NCBI RefSeq assembly: GCF_017876655.1 | Contig: NZ_JAGIOK010000001.1 | Location: 558,001-622,000, forward strand | From: Microbacterium imperiale | Lineage (GTDB): Bacteria > Actinomycetota > Actinomycetes > Actinomycetales > Microbacteriaceae | Length of the DNA: 64,000 nt | Direction of reading: 5' to 3' | In this document: one piece after another, positions 28,019 to 37,826 of the stretch | How positions within the stretch are numbered: the first letter of the stretch is position 1 | How the letters are laid out: every line of letters starts with the position of its first letter | Position numbers and translations under genes: made by a program | The notes under the pieces: model-generated | Databases searched by the model: none | What the model saw: the letters and a program-made list of their open reading frames with translations, nothing else | What the model was told of the DNA's origin: nothing

Positions 28019-29590
28019 GGCGGCGGGCGACGCCGTCTCGGCCTGCCGGGCCTCGTCGGTGCGGCTGGCGCGGATCGGGTGGCCCTGCGTCGTGAGGCAG
28101 CGTCCGCTGGCGAGGTCCCACTTCCAGTCGTGGAGCGAGCAGGTGAGCACGCCGTCCTCGATCTTCCCGGTCTTGGTCAGATCGGCGCGCAGGTGCGGGC
28201 ACCGGCGCTGCACGGTCCACTCCCCCAGCTCCGCGTCCTCGGTCTGGTCGGACTGCTCGGCGTACCAGTTCTCGACGTACTCGATCCGGTCGCGCGACAG
28301 GCACTTCAGGAACGTCGTGAGGAACTCGTTGAACTTGCCGCTGCGGCCGACCTCGAACTGCATCGACAGGAAGATCGAGTTCGACCAGTCGATCTCATGG
28401 TCGCGGATGTTGGTCGAGACGAGGTCTGCGGGGATCGTGTACCAGTAGATGCAGTCCTCGCCGGCGTACTCCCGCACCTTGGCGCGCGGGAAGTCGACGA
28501 CCATGTCGAGTTCGCCGATACGGAAGCGCACCAGCCCGCCGACGCCGTTGCGGATCGTGCGGGCGCGCCGCAGGAGCGGCTCCCACCACTGCTTGATCGC
28601 CTGCAGCATCTCGTCGGGCGGAAGCACCGCGGCGCGTGTGGCGATCTCGGCCCGGACCTCGTCCTGACGGCTGTCGCGCTGCTCGGCCAGGTAGGCCCAC
28701 TTGTCCGAGAACATGCGCTCGATCTCGGCCTCGGTGTAGAGGGTCTGCGTGACCTCGAGCGCGCCCGCGTTCAGGTCGACCTGCGTGCCCGGAACGAAGA
28801 GGTAGCCCTTCTGCTCGGGGCGATCGACGGCCATGTGCGCGAGGAACTGCGCCTGGTCGGTGAAGATCGAGTCGTCCTGCTCGCCCCAGCCGTTGTAGCG
28901 GAAGAGCTCCTCGCGCAGGAACATGGGCGGACCGGCCATGGGGAACACGTGCGGCGCATCGACCTTGTCGATGTAGTACATCGCCCGCTTGTTCTGCGCG
29001 TCGCGCTTGAGCTGCGCGAAGTTCTGCTTCGCGTCCTGGGGCAGGTCGTAGACCATCGGCCACCAGATGGCGCCCGACACCTGCGTGAAGTACGCGTCGG
29101 GCGTGCCGAACGACAGCAGCTTCTCGAGATCCAGCGGGTGGGAGTCGTTCTGGTTGAGGACCGACCCGGTGCCGTCGTCGACCGACAGGCTGGAGTCGCC
29201 GATGGGGCCGTCGCTGGGCGCTCGCAACGGCGTGACCATGACCTTCAGATCGCCGAACTCGAGCGGCACACCGGCTTCGGTGTAGATGATGTTGTCGTAT
29301 CCGAGGGCTCGCAGGTCACGCTCGAGATCGTCGGTCGGATAATCCGGCAGCAGCACGCGGATGTCGGTGGGCACGTGCGCCTTCAGCAGCGCCGGATCGA
29401 AGTGGTCGCGGTGCCGGTGGGAGATGTACAGGAAGTCGGCGCGGCCGAACCGCTCCCAGTCGAGCCCGCGGTTGTCGGGGAACGGGAACCACGAGCCGAA
29501 GAAGCTCGGCCCGACGACGGGGTCGCAGAGGATGCTGCCCCCGGCCGTCTCGATGAACATCCCGGCGTGTCCCAGCCCTGTGATCCGCAT
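28016..29590 (-). CDS. Metallo-beta-lactamase fold / Rieske [2Fe-2S] fusion protein
   Basis: 524 aa. The N-terminal MBL-fold domain has the metal motif HRHRDH (residues 58-63, HxHxDH) in SHRHRDHFD. The C-terminus is a Rieske domain with CPH at about 464-466 and CSLH at about 484-487, the canonical C-x-H...C-x2-H spacing. Both halves also occur in CMP-sialate hydroxylase-type proteins, where the Rieske domain is N-terminal; here it is C-terminal. Likely a redox enzyme, substrate unknown. ATG 29590 has an AGGAGG site upstream. It converges on the carotenoid operon. Confidence 0.87.
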   Translation of the reverse strand: MRITGLGHAGMFIETAGGSILCDPVVGPSFFGSWFPFPDNRGLDWERFGRADFLYISHRHRDHFDPALLKAHVPTDIRVLLPDYPTDDLERDLRALGYDNIIYTEAGVPLEFGDLKVMVTPLRAPSDGPIGDSSLSVDDGTGSVLNQNDSHPLDLEKLLSFGTPDAYFTQVSGAIWWPMVYDLPQDAKQNFAQLKRDAQNKRAMYYIDKVDAPHVFPMAGPPMFLREELFRYNGWGEQDDSIFTDQAQFLAHMAVDRPEQKGYLFVPGTQVDLNAGALEVTQTLYTEAEIERMFSDKWAYLAEQRDSRQDEVRAEIATRAAVLPPDEMLQAIKQWWEPLLRRARTIRNGVGGLVRFRIGELDMVVDFPRAKVREYAGEDCIYWYTIPADLVSTNIRDHEIDWSNSIFLSMQFEVGRSGKFNEFLTTFLKCLSRDRIEYVENWYAEQSDQTEDAELGEWTVQRRCPHLRADLTKTGKIEDGVLTCSLHDWKWDLASGRCLTTQGHPIRASRTDEARQAETASPAA

Positions 29591-29692
29591 GACGATGACC
29601 TCCTGTTACGACTGGTCGAGTCTACGTGAGCCCTCGCGTCCCGCCGCCGTGGCGCGGGCCGTGTCAGTTCGGTGCTCCGCGCGGCGAGACGC

Positions 29693-32608
29693 TCAGCCGA
29701 GCAGCCCGCGGATGTCGTCGGCGCTCAGGGCGGCCGAGAACGCACCGTCGGCGTCGAGGAGAGCGCTCGAGAGCCGCGCTTTCCGTCGCTGCAGATCGAT
29801 CACCTTCTCCTCGATGGTCCCCGCCGCGATCAGCCGGTACACGGTGACCGGTCGGTCCTGACCGATGCGGTGGGTGCGATCGATCGCCTGCTGCTCGGCC
29901 GCCGGGTTCCACCACGGATCGAGGAGGAACACGTAGTCGGCCTCGGTCAGGGTGAGCCCCACGCCGCCCGCCTTCAGGCTGATGAGGAAGACGGGGTCGT
30001 CGCCCCGGCGGAAGGCGTCGATGACTTCCGCTCGTCGCGTCGTGGAGCCGTCCAGACGCACGACGCCGATGCCGTGCGCGCGCAGGTCGGCCTCGACGAT
30101 GTCGAGGTAGGAGGTGAACTGACTGAACACGAGCGCACGGTGCCCTTCCGCCACGACCGGGCCGAGCCGGTCGCGGAGCGCCTCGAGCTTGCTCGAGGCG
30201 AGGCCGGGCCCGCCGGCATCCACCAGCGACGGTGCCAGCGCGAGCAGCCGCAGCAGCGTGAGCGACCGGAACACGATGAACCGCTGACTGTCGAGATCGT
30301 CGAGAAGACCGAGCACCTTGCGCCGCTCGCGCTGCAGCACCCGTTCGTACACGGCCCGGTGGCCGCTGGAGAGTTCGACCAAGACGTCCTGTTCCTGGCG
30401 CGGCGGCAGGTCGGTCGCGACGAGCTCCTTGGTGCGACGCAGCAGGAAGGGACGGATGCGGCCGCGCAGGCGAGCCAGGCGCCGCTCGCGCGCCGGACCG
30501 CCCTCGGAGTTCTCCGCTACCCGCCCGTGCTCGATGGGCAGGACGTACTCCTGCCGGAACCGCCGGGCGGAGGGGAACAGTCCCGGCGAGGTGAGGGAGA
30601 GGATCGCCCACAGGTCGGTCAGGCTGTTCTCGAGCGGAGTGCCGGTCGCGGCGAAGACGACGTCGGCACGCAGGGCGAGCACGGCACGGTGAACGTGGCT
30701 GCGCGGATTCTTGACGTACTGGGCCTCGTCGAGGACGACGGTCGACCATTCCCGTGCGGCGTACGCGGCCGCGTCCAGCCGCAGCAGCGCATAGGACGTG
30801 ACGACGACGTCAGCCTCGTCATCGTCGTCGAAGCGGTGCCCCGTCGTCTCGACGACGCGAACGCGCAGTCCCGGCGCGTGGCGAGCCGCCTCGTCGCGCC
30901 ACGCGGCGACGACCGAGGTGGGCGCGACGACGAGAGCCGGACGGGTCTCACCCCCCTCGCGCGCGTGCAGCAGCATCGCGAGCAGCTGCACCGTCTTCCC
31001 GAGCCCCATGTCGTCGGCGAGGATGCCGCCGAGGCGGGCGTCGCGCAACGCGCAGAGCCAGGCGAACCCGTCTCGCTGGTACGGGCGCAGGGTCGTCACG
31101 AGGCCGGCGGGCGGGCTCGCGACGGCCGCGGCATCGGCCGTGCGCACGCTCTCGGCGGCGCGACGCCACCGCAGGGCGGGCTCCGTCTGATCGGCGACAT
31201 CCTCGAACTCCGACCACAGCTGCTGGTGATAGCGACTCACGCGAGCGCCCGTCTCCCACTCGACGAGGTCGCGCGACTCCTCGATCAGGTCGCGCAGCCG
31301 ATCGAGCGACCGGTGAACGAGCGAGAAGTACGCGCCGTCCGACAGGAGCATCCGCTTGCGCCCCTGAGCGAGCGCCGTGAACAGGGGACGGAACGGGATG
31401 CGGCGACCCTCGATCTCGACGTGGACACCGAGTTCGAACCAGTCGGCGTCGGTCGTCTCGACGGTGCGCACCGTGATGCGGGGGTCGCCCGACAGCTCGC
31501 GATATGACCGGCGCAGCCCGGAGACCTCGATGCGGACCGCATCCACCCTCTCGAGCGCGGGGAGCACCTGCGCGACGAAGACCGCGGCATCCACCCCGCT
31601 GCGTCGTCCCGCGGGGGCGAACGGTTCGTCGGTGGCGGTCGTCCATGCGCGCTCGACCGCCGCGCGGACCTCTAGGCGATCCGGGTCGCGCTCGCGCTCC
31701 GTCGTCCACGCCTCCGGCTCGGCGCCACGGGCACGCCACGTGAGCGCATAGTCGATCACGTCATCGGGGCGCTGCTCCACTGCCACGACGGCGACGGTGC
31801 GCTCGGGTGGCGGCAACCGCACGCCAGGCCCGGCGACGACGGACGTCTCGCGCGCCAGGCGCGGGTAAGCGTCGCTCAGGAAGTCCTCGACATCGGCGGC
31901 GGGAATCGGTACGGGCTCCCCCGCCGCGATCAGCGCACGCACTCCCGGGCCCAGCGCGACCGGGGCGAAGGCGACGCCCAGCCCCGCGCCGACGCGATCG
32001 ACCGTGTAGACGCCGACGTGACCGAGCGGGCGGGCGTGCGACGCGGCCTCTCCGCCGTCGACGGTCACGACCGGGGTCAGCTCCAGGTCACCGCCACGAG
32101 ACTCGACGCGCACCTCGACCGATGCGACCTCACCCAGCCGGACCTCCTGGTCCGGACGCGTCGGGACGATCGGGATGCCCAGATCGGCGGCCGCGCGCAG
32201 GTGCGCCCACAGCAGGTCGGAGTCGGCACCGTCGAGGGTCAGCCACTCGGAATCGCCGAAGCCGCCGAGCAGCCGCGCGTCGTGCGCGATGCCGTAGAGG
32301 GTGGCGAACCAGCGCGTACGCGCCGCGTCGATACGCCACCCGCCACGACGCAGCGAGTCCCACGTCTCATCGCCCTGCACCCAGCGGCCGCTCGTGGCGC
32401 TGCGCACGAGAGGTCTCACCGCGAGGCGGAGGTCCCGGGACGAGGTCTCAATGCTGCGCGCAGTCGCCGGACTCACGCGCCGGGGCCCCCAGTGCGCTTC
32501 TTCGGCGCTCTCGCGCTGGCGCAGCTGCACACCGAGCGCGAGGGAACCGTCGGCCGCGGCGGCCGGCGCGAGCACGGAACGCCACGACGGGCGGCGCGGC
32601 TCGGTCAC
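29693..32608 (-). CDS. SNF2-family DEAD/DEAH box helicase
   Basis: 971 aa SWI2/SNF2 ATPase. Helicase motifs in order: I ADDMGLGKTVQLL (near residue 537), II VVLDEAQYVKN (near 627), III ATGTPLEN, V SLKAGGVGLTLTEADYV and VI QAIDRTHRIGQDRPVTVYRLI (near 912). The first ~400 residues are a regulatory region without recognisable motifs; no SWIM zinc finger is visible, though many actinobacterial relatives have one. Probably DNA translocation or repair. GTG 32608 is the annotated start, 48 nt after the end of nusB, with no clear ribosome site. Confidence 0.92.
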   Translation of the reverse strand: MTEPRRPSWRSVLAPAAAADGSLALGVQLRQRESAEEAHWGPRRVSPATARSIETSSRDLRLAVRPLVRSATSGRWVQGDETWDSLRRGGWRIDAARTRWFATLYGIAHDARLLGGFGDSEWLTLDGADSDLLWAHLRAAADLGIPIVPTRPDQEVRLGEVASVEVRVESRGGDLELTPVVTVDGGEAASHARPLGHVGVYTVDRVGAGLGVAFAPVALGPGVRALIAAGEPVPIPAADVEDFLSDAYPRLARETSVVAGPGVRLPPPERTVAVVAVEQRPDDVIDYALTWRARGAEPEAWTTERERDPDRLEVRAAVERAWTTATDEPFAPAGRRSGVDAAVFVAQVLPALERVDAVRIEVSGLRRSYRELSGDPRITVRTVETTDADWFELGVHVEIEGRRIPFRPLFTALAQGRKRMLLSDGAYFSLVHRSLDRLRDLIEESRDLVEWETGARVSRYHQQLWSEFEDVADQTEPALRWRRAAESVRTADAAAVASPPAGLVTTLRPYQRDGFAWLCALRDARLGGILADDMGLGKTVQLLAMLLHAREGGETRPALVVAPTSVVAAWRDEAARHAPGLRVRVVETTGHRFDDDDEADVVVTSYALLRLDAAAYAAREWSTVVLDEAQYVKNPRSHVHRAVLALRADVVFAATGTPLENSLTDLWAILSLTSPGLFPSARRFRQEYVLPIEHGRVAENSEGGPARERRLARLRGRIRPFLLRRTKELVATDLPPRQEQDVLVELSSGHRAVYERVLQRERRKVLGLLDDLDSQRFIVFRSLTLLRLLALAPSLVDAGGPGLASSKLEALRDRLGPVVAEGHRALVFSQFTSYLDIVEADLRAHGIGVVRLDGSTTRRAEVIDAFRRGDDPVFLISLKAGGVGLTLTEADYVFLLDPWWNPAAEQQAIDRTHRIGQDRPVTVYRLIAAGTIEEKVIDLQRRKARLSSALLDADGAFSAALSADDIRGLLG

Positions 32609-32656
32609 GCCCGGCCCCTCACGCGACGGGCGTCTCGCGCACCGCAGTCCCCGCGC

Positions 32657-33067
32657 TCAGGAGGCGCGGGCGACGCGTCCGAGGACGCCGTGGACGAACG
32701 CGCTCGACCCGTCGGTCGAGAACTCCTTCGCGAGCTCCACGGCCTCGTCGATCGCCACCGCCGCGGGTACGCCGTCGTTGTAGACGATCTCCCACACACC
32801 CAGACGCAGGATGGCGCGGTCGACAGCCGGCATCCGCGCGAGCGACCAGTCCTTCGCGAAGGTCGTGATCTGCTCGTCGATATCGTCGCGGTTGTCGATG
32901 ATGCCGTCGATGATCTCGCGCGCATAGAGCCAGGACGCCTCGCGGGCGGGCTCGAGCGCGGCGCGCTTGGCCTCGGCGGCCAGCGTCACGCTCAGGTCGT
33001 CGCCGCGGACGTCGGACTGGTAGAGGATGTCGAGGGCGCGCTTGCGCGCCTTGGACCGTGCACTCAT
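32657..33067 (-). CDS. nusB: Transcription antitermination factor NusB
   Basis: 136 aa all-helical factor for rRNA antitermination, working with NusE/S10. N-terminus MSARSKARKRALDILYQSDVRGDD and the later VDRAILRLGVWEIVYNDGVPAAVAIDEAVELAKEFS are typical. ATG 33067. It follows efp after 16 nt, an order conserved across bacteria. Confidence 0.96.
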   Translation of the reverse strand: MSARSKARKRALDILYQSDVRGDDLSVTLAAEAKRAALEPAREASWLYAREIIDGIIDNRDDIDEQITTFAKDWSLARMPAVDRAILRLGVWEIVYNDGVPAAVAIDEAVELAKEFSTDGSSAFVHGVLGRVARAS

Positions 33068-33083
33068 CGGGCGGAGGCCGGTG

Positions 33084-33644
33084 TCAGCTCACGCGGCCGA
33101 GGTAGTCACCCGTGCGGGTGTCGACCTTGACCTTCGTGCCCTGGTCGACGAACAGCGGCACCTGGATCTCGTGACCGGTCTCGAGCGTCGCCGACTTCGT
33201 GCCGGCGGACGAGCGGTCGCCCTGCAGGCCGGGCTCGGTGTAGGTGATCTCGAGGACCACGGATGCCGGCAGCTCGATGTACAGCGGGTTGCCGTTGTTG
33301 AGCGCGATCTGCACCTGCTGGTTCTCGAGCAGGTAGTTCTTCGCGTCGCCGACGGTCGCAGCCGCCACCGTGATCTGGTCGTAGTCGGCGACATCCATGA
33401 AGACGAAGTTGTCGCCGTCGTTGTAGAGGTAGGTGAAGTCGCGGCGGTCGACGTTCTCGATCTCGATCTTCGCGCCGGCGTTGTAGGTGCGGTCGACGAC
33501 CTTGCCCGACACGACGTTCTTCAGCTTCGTGCGCACGAAGGCGCCACCCTTGCCGGGCTTGACGTGCTGGAACTCGATGACGTTCCAGAGCTGACCGTCG
33601 ATGCTGAGGACGACGCCGTTCTTGATGTCTGCGGTCGATGCCAT
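33084..33644 (-). CDS. efp: Translation elongation factor P
   Basis: 186 aa, three beta-barrel factor that rescues ribosomes at polyproline stretches. [44 protein letters not shown] shows the GKGGAF loop whose Lys is the modification site in many EF-Ps. Total length is normal. It is useful here because the window encodes several Pro-rich proteins (the ABC ATPase and lipoprotein tails). It has its own probable promoter (TAGAAT at 33695-33700) overlapping the aroQ stop codon. Confidence 0.97.
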   Translation of the reverse strand: MASTADIKNGVVLSIDGQLWNVIEFQHVKPGKGGAFVRTKLKNVVSGKVVDRTYNAGAKIEIENVDRRDFTYLYNDGDNFVFMDVADYDQITVAAATVGDAKNYLLENQQVQIALNNGNPLYIELPASVVLEITYTEPGLQGDRSSAGTKSATLETGHEIQVPLFVDQGTKVKVDTRTGDYLGRVS

Positions 33645-33694
33645 GAGTGTGGAGTTCCGTTCGTGAGGTCGGGCGGCCGGCGGGCCGACGATCG

Positions 33695-33700
33695 ATTCTA
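33695..33700 (-). promoter_or_regulatory. -10 element of efp, sharing the aroQ stop codon
   Basis: TAGAAT on the minus strand; its TAG is the aroQ stop codon. It would give a leader of about 45 nt before efp ATG 33644. Confidence 0.5.
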
Positions 33701-34141
33701 CGTGAGGTTGTCGAGCAGCTGCTGCGTCGCGGTGGCGTAGCCGGCGACACCCTCGCCGATGACGTGCACCGAGGCGACGTCGGCCACGTAGGAGTGATGC
33801 CGGAACGCCTCGCGCTCGTAGACGTTCGAGATGTGCACCTCGGCGACCGGCAGCGCCACGGCTGCGAGAGCGTCGCGCAGGACGACCGAGGTGTGCGTGA
33901 GGCCGCCGGGGTTGATCACGATGCCGGCGCAGTCCGCGCTCGCGGCATGGATGGCGTCGATGAGGACGCCCTCGTGATTGCTCTGCACCGCGCGCACCTC
34001 GAAGCCTCGCTCGGCGGCCGTCGCGGTCACCAGCGCCTCGACATCGGCGAGGGTGTCATGGCCGTAGACGTCGGGCTCGCGCGTTCCCAGGAGGTTCAGG
34101 TTCGGTCCGTTGACCAGCAGCAGACGGCGCGGGGTGCTCAC
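33698..34141 (-). CDS. aroQ: Type II 3-dehydroquinate dehydratase
   Basis: 147 aa dodecameric-type dehydratase, third step of the shikimate pathway. Motifs: [20 protein letters not shown] with catalytic Tyr, [38 protein letters not shown] and [18 protein letters not shown] with the catalytic His region. GTG 34141 is preceded by TAGGGT (34149-34154), 7 nt away, so it can be transcribed as a leaderless message separately from aroB, which ends 29 nt upstream. Confidence 0.95.
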   Translation of the reverse strand: MSTPRRLLLVNGPNLNLLGTREPDVYGHDTLADVEALVTATAAERGFEVRAVQSNHEGVLIDAIHAASADCAGIVINPGGLTHTSVVLRDALAAVALPVAEVHISNVYEREAFRHHSYVADVASVHVIGEGVAGYATATQQLLDNLT

Positions 34142-34148
34142 CCGCCCC

Positions 34149-34154
34149 ACCCTA
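34149..34154 (-). promoter_or_regulatory. -10 element of aroQ (leaderless)
   Basis: TAGGGT with a 7-nt spacer to GTG 34141, in the aroB-aroQ gap. Confidence 0.5.
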
Positions 34155-34170
34155 TCCAGCGCCGCCCCGG

Positions 34171-35247
34171 TCAGGCGCCGACCTCCTGGTAGGCCGCGAA
34201 CAGGAGCGACTCGTCGGGCGCCTGCAGCACGGTGGGCTTGGCGATGTCGTCGAGCACGATGAAGCGCAGCATCGACCCGCGGGTCTTCTTGTCGCGCTGC
34301 ATCGTCGCGAGAAGCTGGCGCCAGGCCCCGGCGCGGTACGAAGTCGGCAGGCCGAGGGTCTCGAGCACGTCGCGGTGACGCTGTGCCGCGGCATCCGGAA
34401 GGCGTCCGGCCAGGCGCGATAGTTCGGCGGCGAACATCATGCCGACCGAGACGGCGGCGCCGTGGCGCCACTGGTAGCGCTCGGCGTGCTCGATGGCGTG
34501 CCCGAGGGTGTGTCCGTAGTTCAGCACCTCGCGCAGTCCCGCCTCGCGCAGATCCTCGCCGACGACGCGGGCCTTCATGTCGATCGCGAGCTCGATGCTG
34601 CGGCGGAACGCCGCACTGTGCGGATCGACCGCCGCCTCGGGGTCGGCTTCGATGAGGTCGAGGATCTCGGGGTACCAGATGAAGCCGGCTTTGACGACCT
34701 CGGCGTAGCCGGCGACCCGCTCGTTGCGCGAGAGACCGTCGAGCAGATCGAGGTCGCACACGACCGCGGTGGGGGTCCAGAACGCACCGACGAGGTTCTT
34801 CCCCTCGGCGGTGTTGATGCCCGTCTTCCCGCCAACGGCGGCGTCCACCATGCCCAGCACCGTGGTCGGGACCTGAACGACGGCGATTCCGCGCAACCAC
34901 GTCGCGGCCACGAAGCCGGCGAGGTCGGTCACCGCACCTCCGCCGAAACCGACGACGGCGTCGGTGCGCGTGAAGTCGGCCTGGCCCATGACCTGCCAGC
35001 AGAACGCGGCGACCTCGACGCGCTTGCCCTGCTCGGCGTCGGGGATCTCCGCGAGCAGCACCTGCCGGTCCGAGCCGAGCATCTCGCGCAGGCGCTCCGC
35101 CTGCGCCCCGAGCGTCGGCGGGTGCACGATGAGCACCTTCCGTGCCGACTCCGGCAGCGCTTCGCCGACCAGAGGCAGGATGCCGCGGCCGACGGTGACG
35201 TCGTAGGGCGACGGGCCGCCGACGGGGATGACGGTGGTATCGGTCAT
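34171..35247 (-). CDS. aroB: 3-dehydroquinate synthase
   Basis: 358 aa NAD- and metal-dependent enzyme of step two of the shikimate pathway. Seen: [52 protein letters not shown], the metal-binding EVVKAGFI region with following His motif, and [16 protein letters not shown] 35247 overlaps the aroK stop by 4 nt. Ends 29 nt before aroQ. Confidence 0.96.
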   Translation of the reverse strand: MTDTTVIPVGGPSPYDVTVGRGILPLVGEALPESARKVLIVHPPTLGAQAERLREMLGSDRQVLLAEIPDAEQGKRVEVAAFCWQVMGQADFTRTDAVVGFGGGAVTDLAGFVAATWLRGIAVVQVPTTVLGMVDAAVGGKTGINTAEGKNLVGAFWTPTAVVCDLDLLDGLSRNERVAGYAEVVKAGFIWYPEILDLIEADPEAAVDPHSAAFRRSIELAIDMKARVVGEDLREAGLREVLNYGHTLGHAIEHAERYQWRHGAAVSVGMMFAAELSRLAGRLPDAAAQRHRDVLETLGLPTSYRAGAWRQLLATMQRDKKTRGSMLRFIVLDDIAKPTVLQAPDESLLFAAYQEVGA

Positions 35248-35753
35248 GACGTTCCCTCCCGTGTCCACGCCGCGATGGCGTCGACGATGTCCTGGATGTG
35301 CCCGGTCGACGTGTCGAAGCGGGCGTCGGCGAGCCGCTCGTACAGCTCGCGGCGGCTCTCCGCGACCTCGCGCCACCGAGCCACGGGGTCGTCGCCCTGC
35401 AGCAGCGGGCGCACGCTGCCGCGCAGGCGCGACGCGATGGTCTGCTCCGAGACCGTCAGCAGCACGACGCGGTGCGCCGCGATGTCACGCTGCGTCTCAG
35501 GATGCAGCACGGCTCCCCCGCCGAGAGCCACGACGCCGCCGACCTCGAGCGCCGCGCTCACAGCTCGTCGCTCGAGTTCGCGGAAGTGGGACTCGCCGTG
35601 GGTCGCGAAGATGTCCTCGATCGGGCCGTGCTCGCGGACGACGAGGCCGTCACTGTCGGTGAAGGGAACCCCGAGCGCCCGCGACAGCTTCTTGCCGATG
35701 CTCGACTTGCCGGCCCCCATCGGGCCGATCAGCACGACGGCGGGCTCGGTCAT
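35244..35753 (-). CDS. aroK: Shikimate kinase
   Basis: 169 aa NMP-kinase-like P-loop enzyme phosphorylating shikimate. Walker [15 protein letters not shown] near the start, shikimate-binding DSD motif (FTDSDGLV), [15 protein letters not shown] and [12 protein letters not shown] 35753 overlaps aroC (ATGA) and the stop overlaps aroB, giving strict coupling aroC-aroK-aroB. Confidence 0.95.
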   Translation of the reverse strand: MTEPAVVLIGPMGAGKSSIGKKLSRALGVPFTDSDGLVVREHGPIEDIFATHGESHFRELERRAVSAALEVGGVVALGGGAVLHPETQRDIAAHRVVLLTVSEQTIASRLRGSVRPLLQGDDPVARWREVAESRRELYERLADARFDTSTGHIQDIVDAIAAWTREGTS

Positions 35754-36961
35754 CCGATCGCGTCGTCGCTGGCAGCAGCCGAGCGCAGCGTCTCGGGGAT
35801 GGCCGCGAGGTAGCCCTCGAGGTTGCGCCGCGTCTCGGGGACGCTGTCGCCGCCGAACTTCTCGAGCACCGATTCCGCGAGCACGATCGCCACCATGGCC
35901 TCGGCCACGACACCGGCGGCGGGCACGGCGCACACGTCGGAGCGCTGGTGGTGCGCGGTGGCAGACTCACCCGAGGCGACGTCGACCGTCCGAAGCGCGC
36001 GCGGCACCGTCGCGATGGGCTTCATGCCGGCGCGCACGCGCAGGACGGTGCCGGTCGACATGCCCCCCTCGGTGCCGCCGGCCTTGTCGCTCGCGCGTGC
36101 GATGCCGCCGTCGGTCGCGAACAGCTCGTCGTGCGCGTCCGACCCGCGGCGACGCGTGGTCTCGAACCCGTCTCCGACCTCGACGCCCTTGATGGCCTGA
36201 ATGCCCATGAGGGCCTGTGCGAGCTTCGCATCGAGACGGCGGTCCCACTGCACGTGCGAGCCGAGGCCCGGCGGCAGGCCGTAGGCGAGCACCTCGACGA
36301 TGCCGCCGAGCGTGTCGCCGTCCTTCTTGGCGGCATCCACCTCGGCGACCATCGCTGCGGAGGTCTCGGGGTCGAAGCAGCGCAGCGGATCGGCGTCGAG
36401 CGCGTCGACGTCGTCGGGACCGGGCAGCGCGGCGCCGGCGGGCACCTGCACGGGCCCGATCGAGAGCGTGTGGCTCACCAGACGGATGCCCAGCTCGCCG
36501 AGGAACGACCGCGCGACGGCGCCGAGGGCGACGCGCGCCGCGGTCTCGCGGGCGCTCGCGCGCTCGAGGATCGGCCGGGCCTCGTCGAAGCCGTACTTCT
36601 GCATGCCGACCAGGTCGGCATGGCCCGGGCGCGGTCGGGTGAGAGCGGCGCCGCGTCCGCGGGACTTCTCGGTGAGCTCGACCGGCTCGGGGCTCATGAC
36701 CTCGACCCACTTCGGCCACTCGGTGTTGCCGATGCGCAGCGCGATGGGGCTGCCCAGGCTGAAGCCGTGCCGCACACCGGTCGAGATCGTCAGCTCGTCC
36801 TCTTCGAACTTCATGCGCGACCCGCGACCGTAACCGAGCTTGCGACGGGCGAGGTCGGCCTGGATCGCGGCGCGCGAGATCGGCACGCCGGCGGGCAGGC
36901 CCTCCATGAGGGCGACGAGTTCGGGGCCGTGCGATTCGCCGGCCGTGAGCACGCGGAGCAT
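35750..36961 (-). CDS. aroC: Chorismate synthase
   Basis: 403 aa FMN-dependent last enzyme of the shikimate pathway. Signature blocks: [66 protein letters not shown], and the C-terminal [32 protein letters not shown] 36961 lies 4 nt after aroE's stop; the 3' end overlaps aroK. Confidence 0.96.
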   Translation of the reverse strand: MLRVLTAGESHGPELVALMEGLPAGVPISRAAIQADLARRKLGYGRGSRMKFEEDELTISTGVRHGFSLGSPIALRIGNTEWPKWVEVMSPEPVELTEKSRGRGAALTRPRPGHADLVGMQKYGFDEARPILERASARETAARVALGAVARSFLGELGIRLVSHTLSIGPVQVPAGAALPGPDDVDALDADPLRCFDPETSAAMVAEVDAAKKDGDTLGGIVEVLAYGLPPGLGSHVQWDRRLDAKLAQALMGIQAIKGVEVGDGFETTRRRGSDAHDELFATDGGIARASDKAGGTEGGMSTGTVLRVRAGMKPIATVPRALRTVDVASGESATAHHQRSDVCAVPAAGVVAEAMVAIVLAESVLEKFGGDSVPETRRNLEGYLAAIPETLRSAAASDDAIG

Positions 36962-36965
36962 TCGT

Positions 36966-37826
36966 CTATCCTCCCATGAGAGCTCGCCGCATGACGGCGA
37001 CCACGGCGTCCTCGTCGGGCAGCGGCTCCTCGGCGCCGCCCGACGCGAAGATCCGGATCTGCAGCACCGCCTGATGCAGGAGCATCGTCGCGCCGGGGTG
37101 CGCGGGAAGCCCCGACCGCTGCCACGCGGCGCCGAGCGCGGTCGGCCAGGTGCCGTACACGACGTCGTACAGCGTCCCGCCGGATGCCGCGAGGCGCTCA
37201 GCGTCCGACTCGGCCACCGGGGCGTCGCCCGGAAGCGTCGACACCGTCAGGTCGACGGCTCCGCCGGGCTGGCCCAGCGGCGCGACGGCGGCCCTCACGC
37301 CGAGGTGCTCGGCGAGAGCGACGAGCGCCCGCGCCGCCTCGGGCCGGCGCGCCGATACCTCCACGCGCCGGACGCCGATGCGGTGCAGCGCCAGCAGGGC
37401 GGACGTCGCCGTCGCTCCCGCCCCGACGATGCGGGCCTCCTCGGCGTCACCGACGCCGGCCTCCGTCAGCGCACGGGCCAGTCCCCCGACGTCGGTGTTG
37501 AAGCCGGCCCACCCCTCGCGGGTCCGCACGAGGGTGTTCGCGGCGCCGGTCGCTTCGGCTGCGGCGTCGTGCCGCCCCGCGGCCCGGTGGGCGAGCGACT
37601 TCAGCGGCATCGTGAGCGACAAGCCGCGAACGGATGCCGGCGCCGCGGCGAGCTCGTCCCGGAACGACGCCTCGTCGACGCGCCGGCGCCCGTACTCCCA
37701 CGGCCAGCCGAGCAGCGCGTAGGCGGCGCCGTGCAGCGCGGGCGACCGGCTGTGATCGATGGGGTCGCCCCACACCGCGAAGCGGTGCGGCCGACGCGTC
37801 GGCGACTCAGCAGCCGCGGTTGTCAT
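36966..37826 (-). CDS. aroE: Shikimate dehydrogenase family protein
   Basis: 286 aa. [25 protein letters not shown] is the substrate-binding N-terminal motif; the catalytic Lys-Asp region is in [12 protein letters not shown] and [21 protein letters not shown] is the NADP fold, with R in VSARRPE. It starts inside the mltG 3' end (20-nt overlap). ATG 37826. Confidence 0.93.
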   Translation of the reverse strand: MTTAAAESPTRRPHRFAVWGDPIDHSRSPALHGAAYALLGWPWEYGRRRVDEASFRDELAAAPASVRGLSLTMPLKSLAHRAAGRHDAAAEATGAANTLVRTREGWAGFNTDVGGLARALTEAGVGDAEEARIVGAGATATSALLALHRIGVRRVEVSARRPEAARALVALAEHLGVRAAVAPLGQPGGAVDLTVSTLPGDAPVAESDAERLAASGGTLYDVVYGTWPTALGAAWQRSGLPAHPGATMLLHQAVLQIRIFASGGAEEPLPDEDAVVAVMRRALMGG

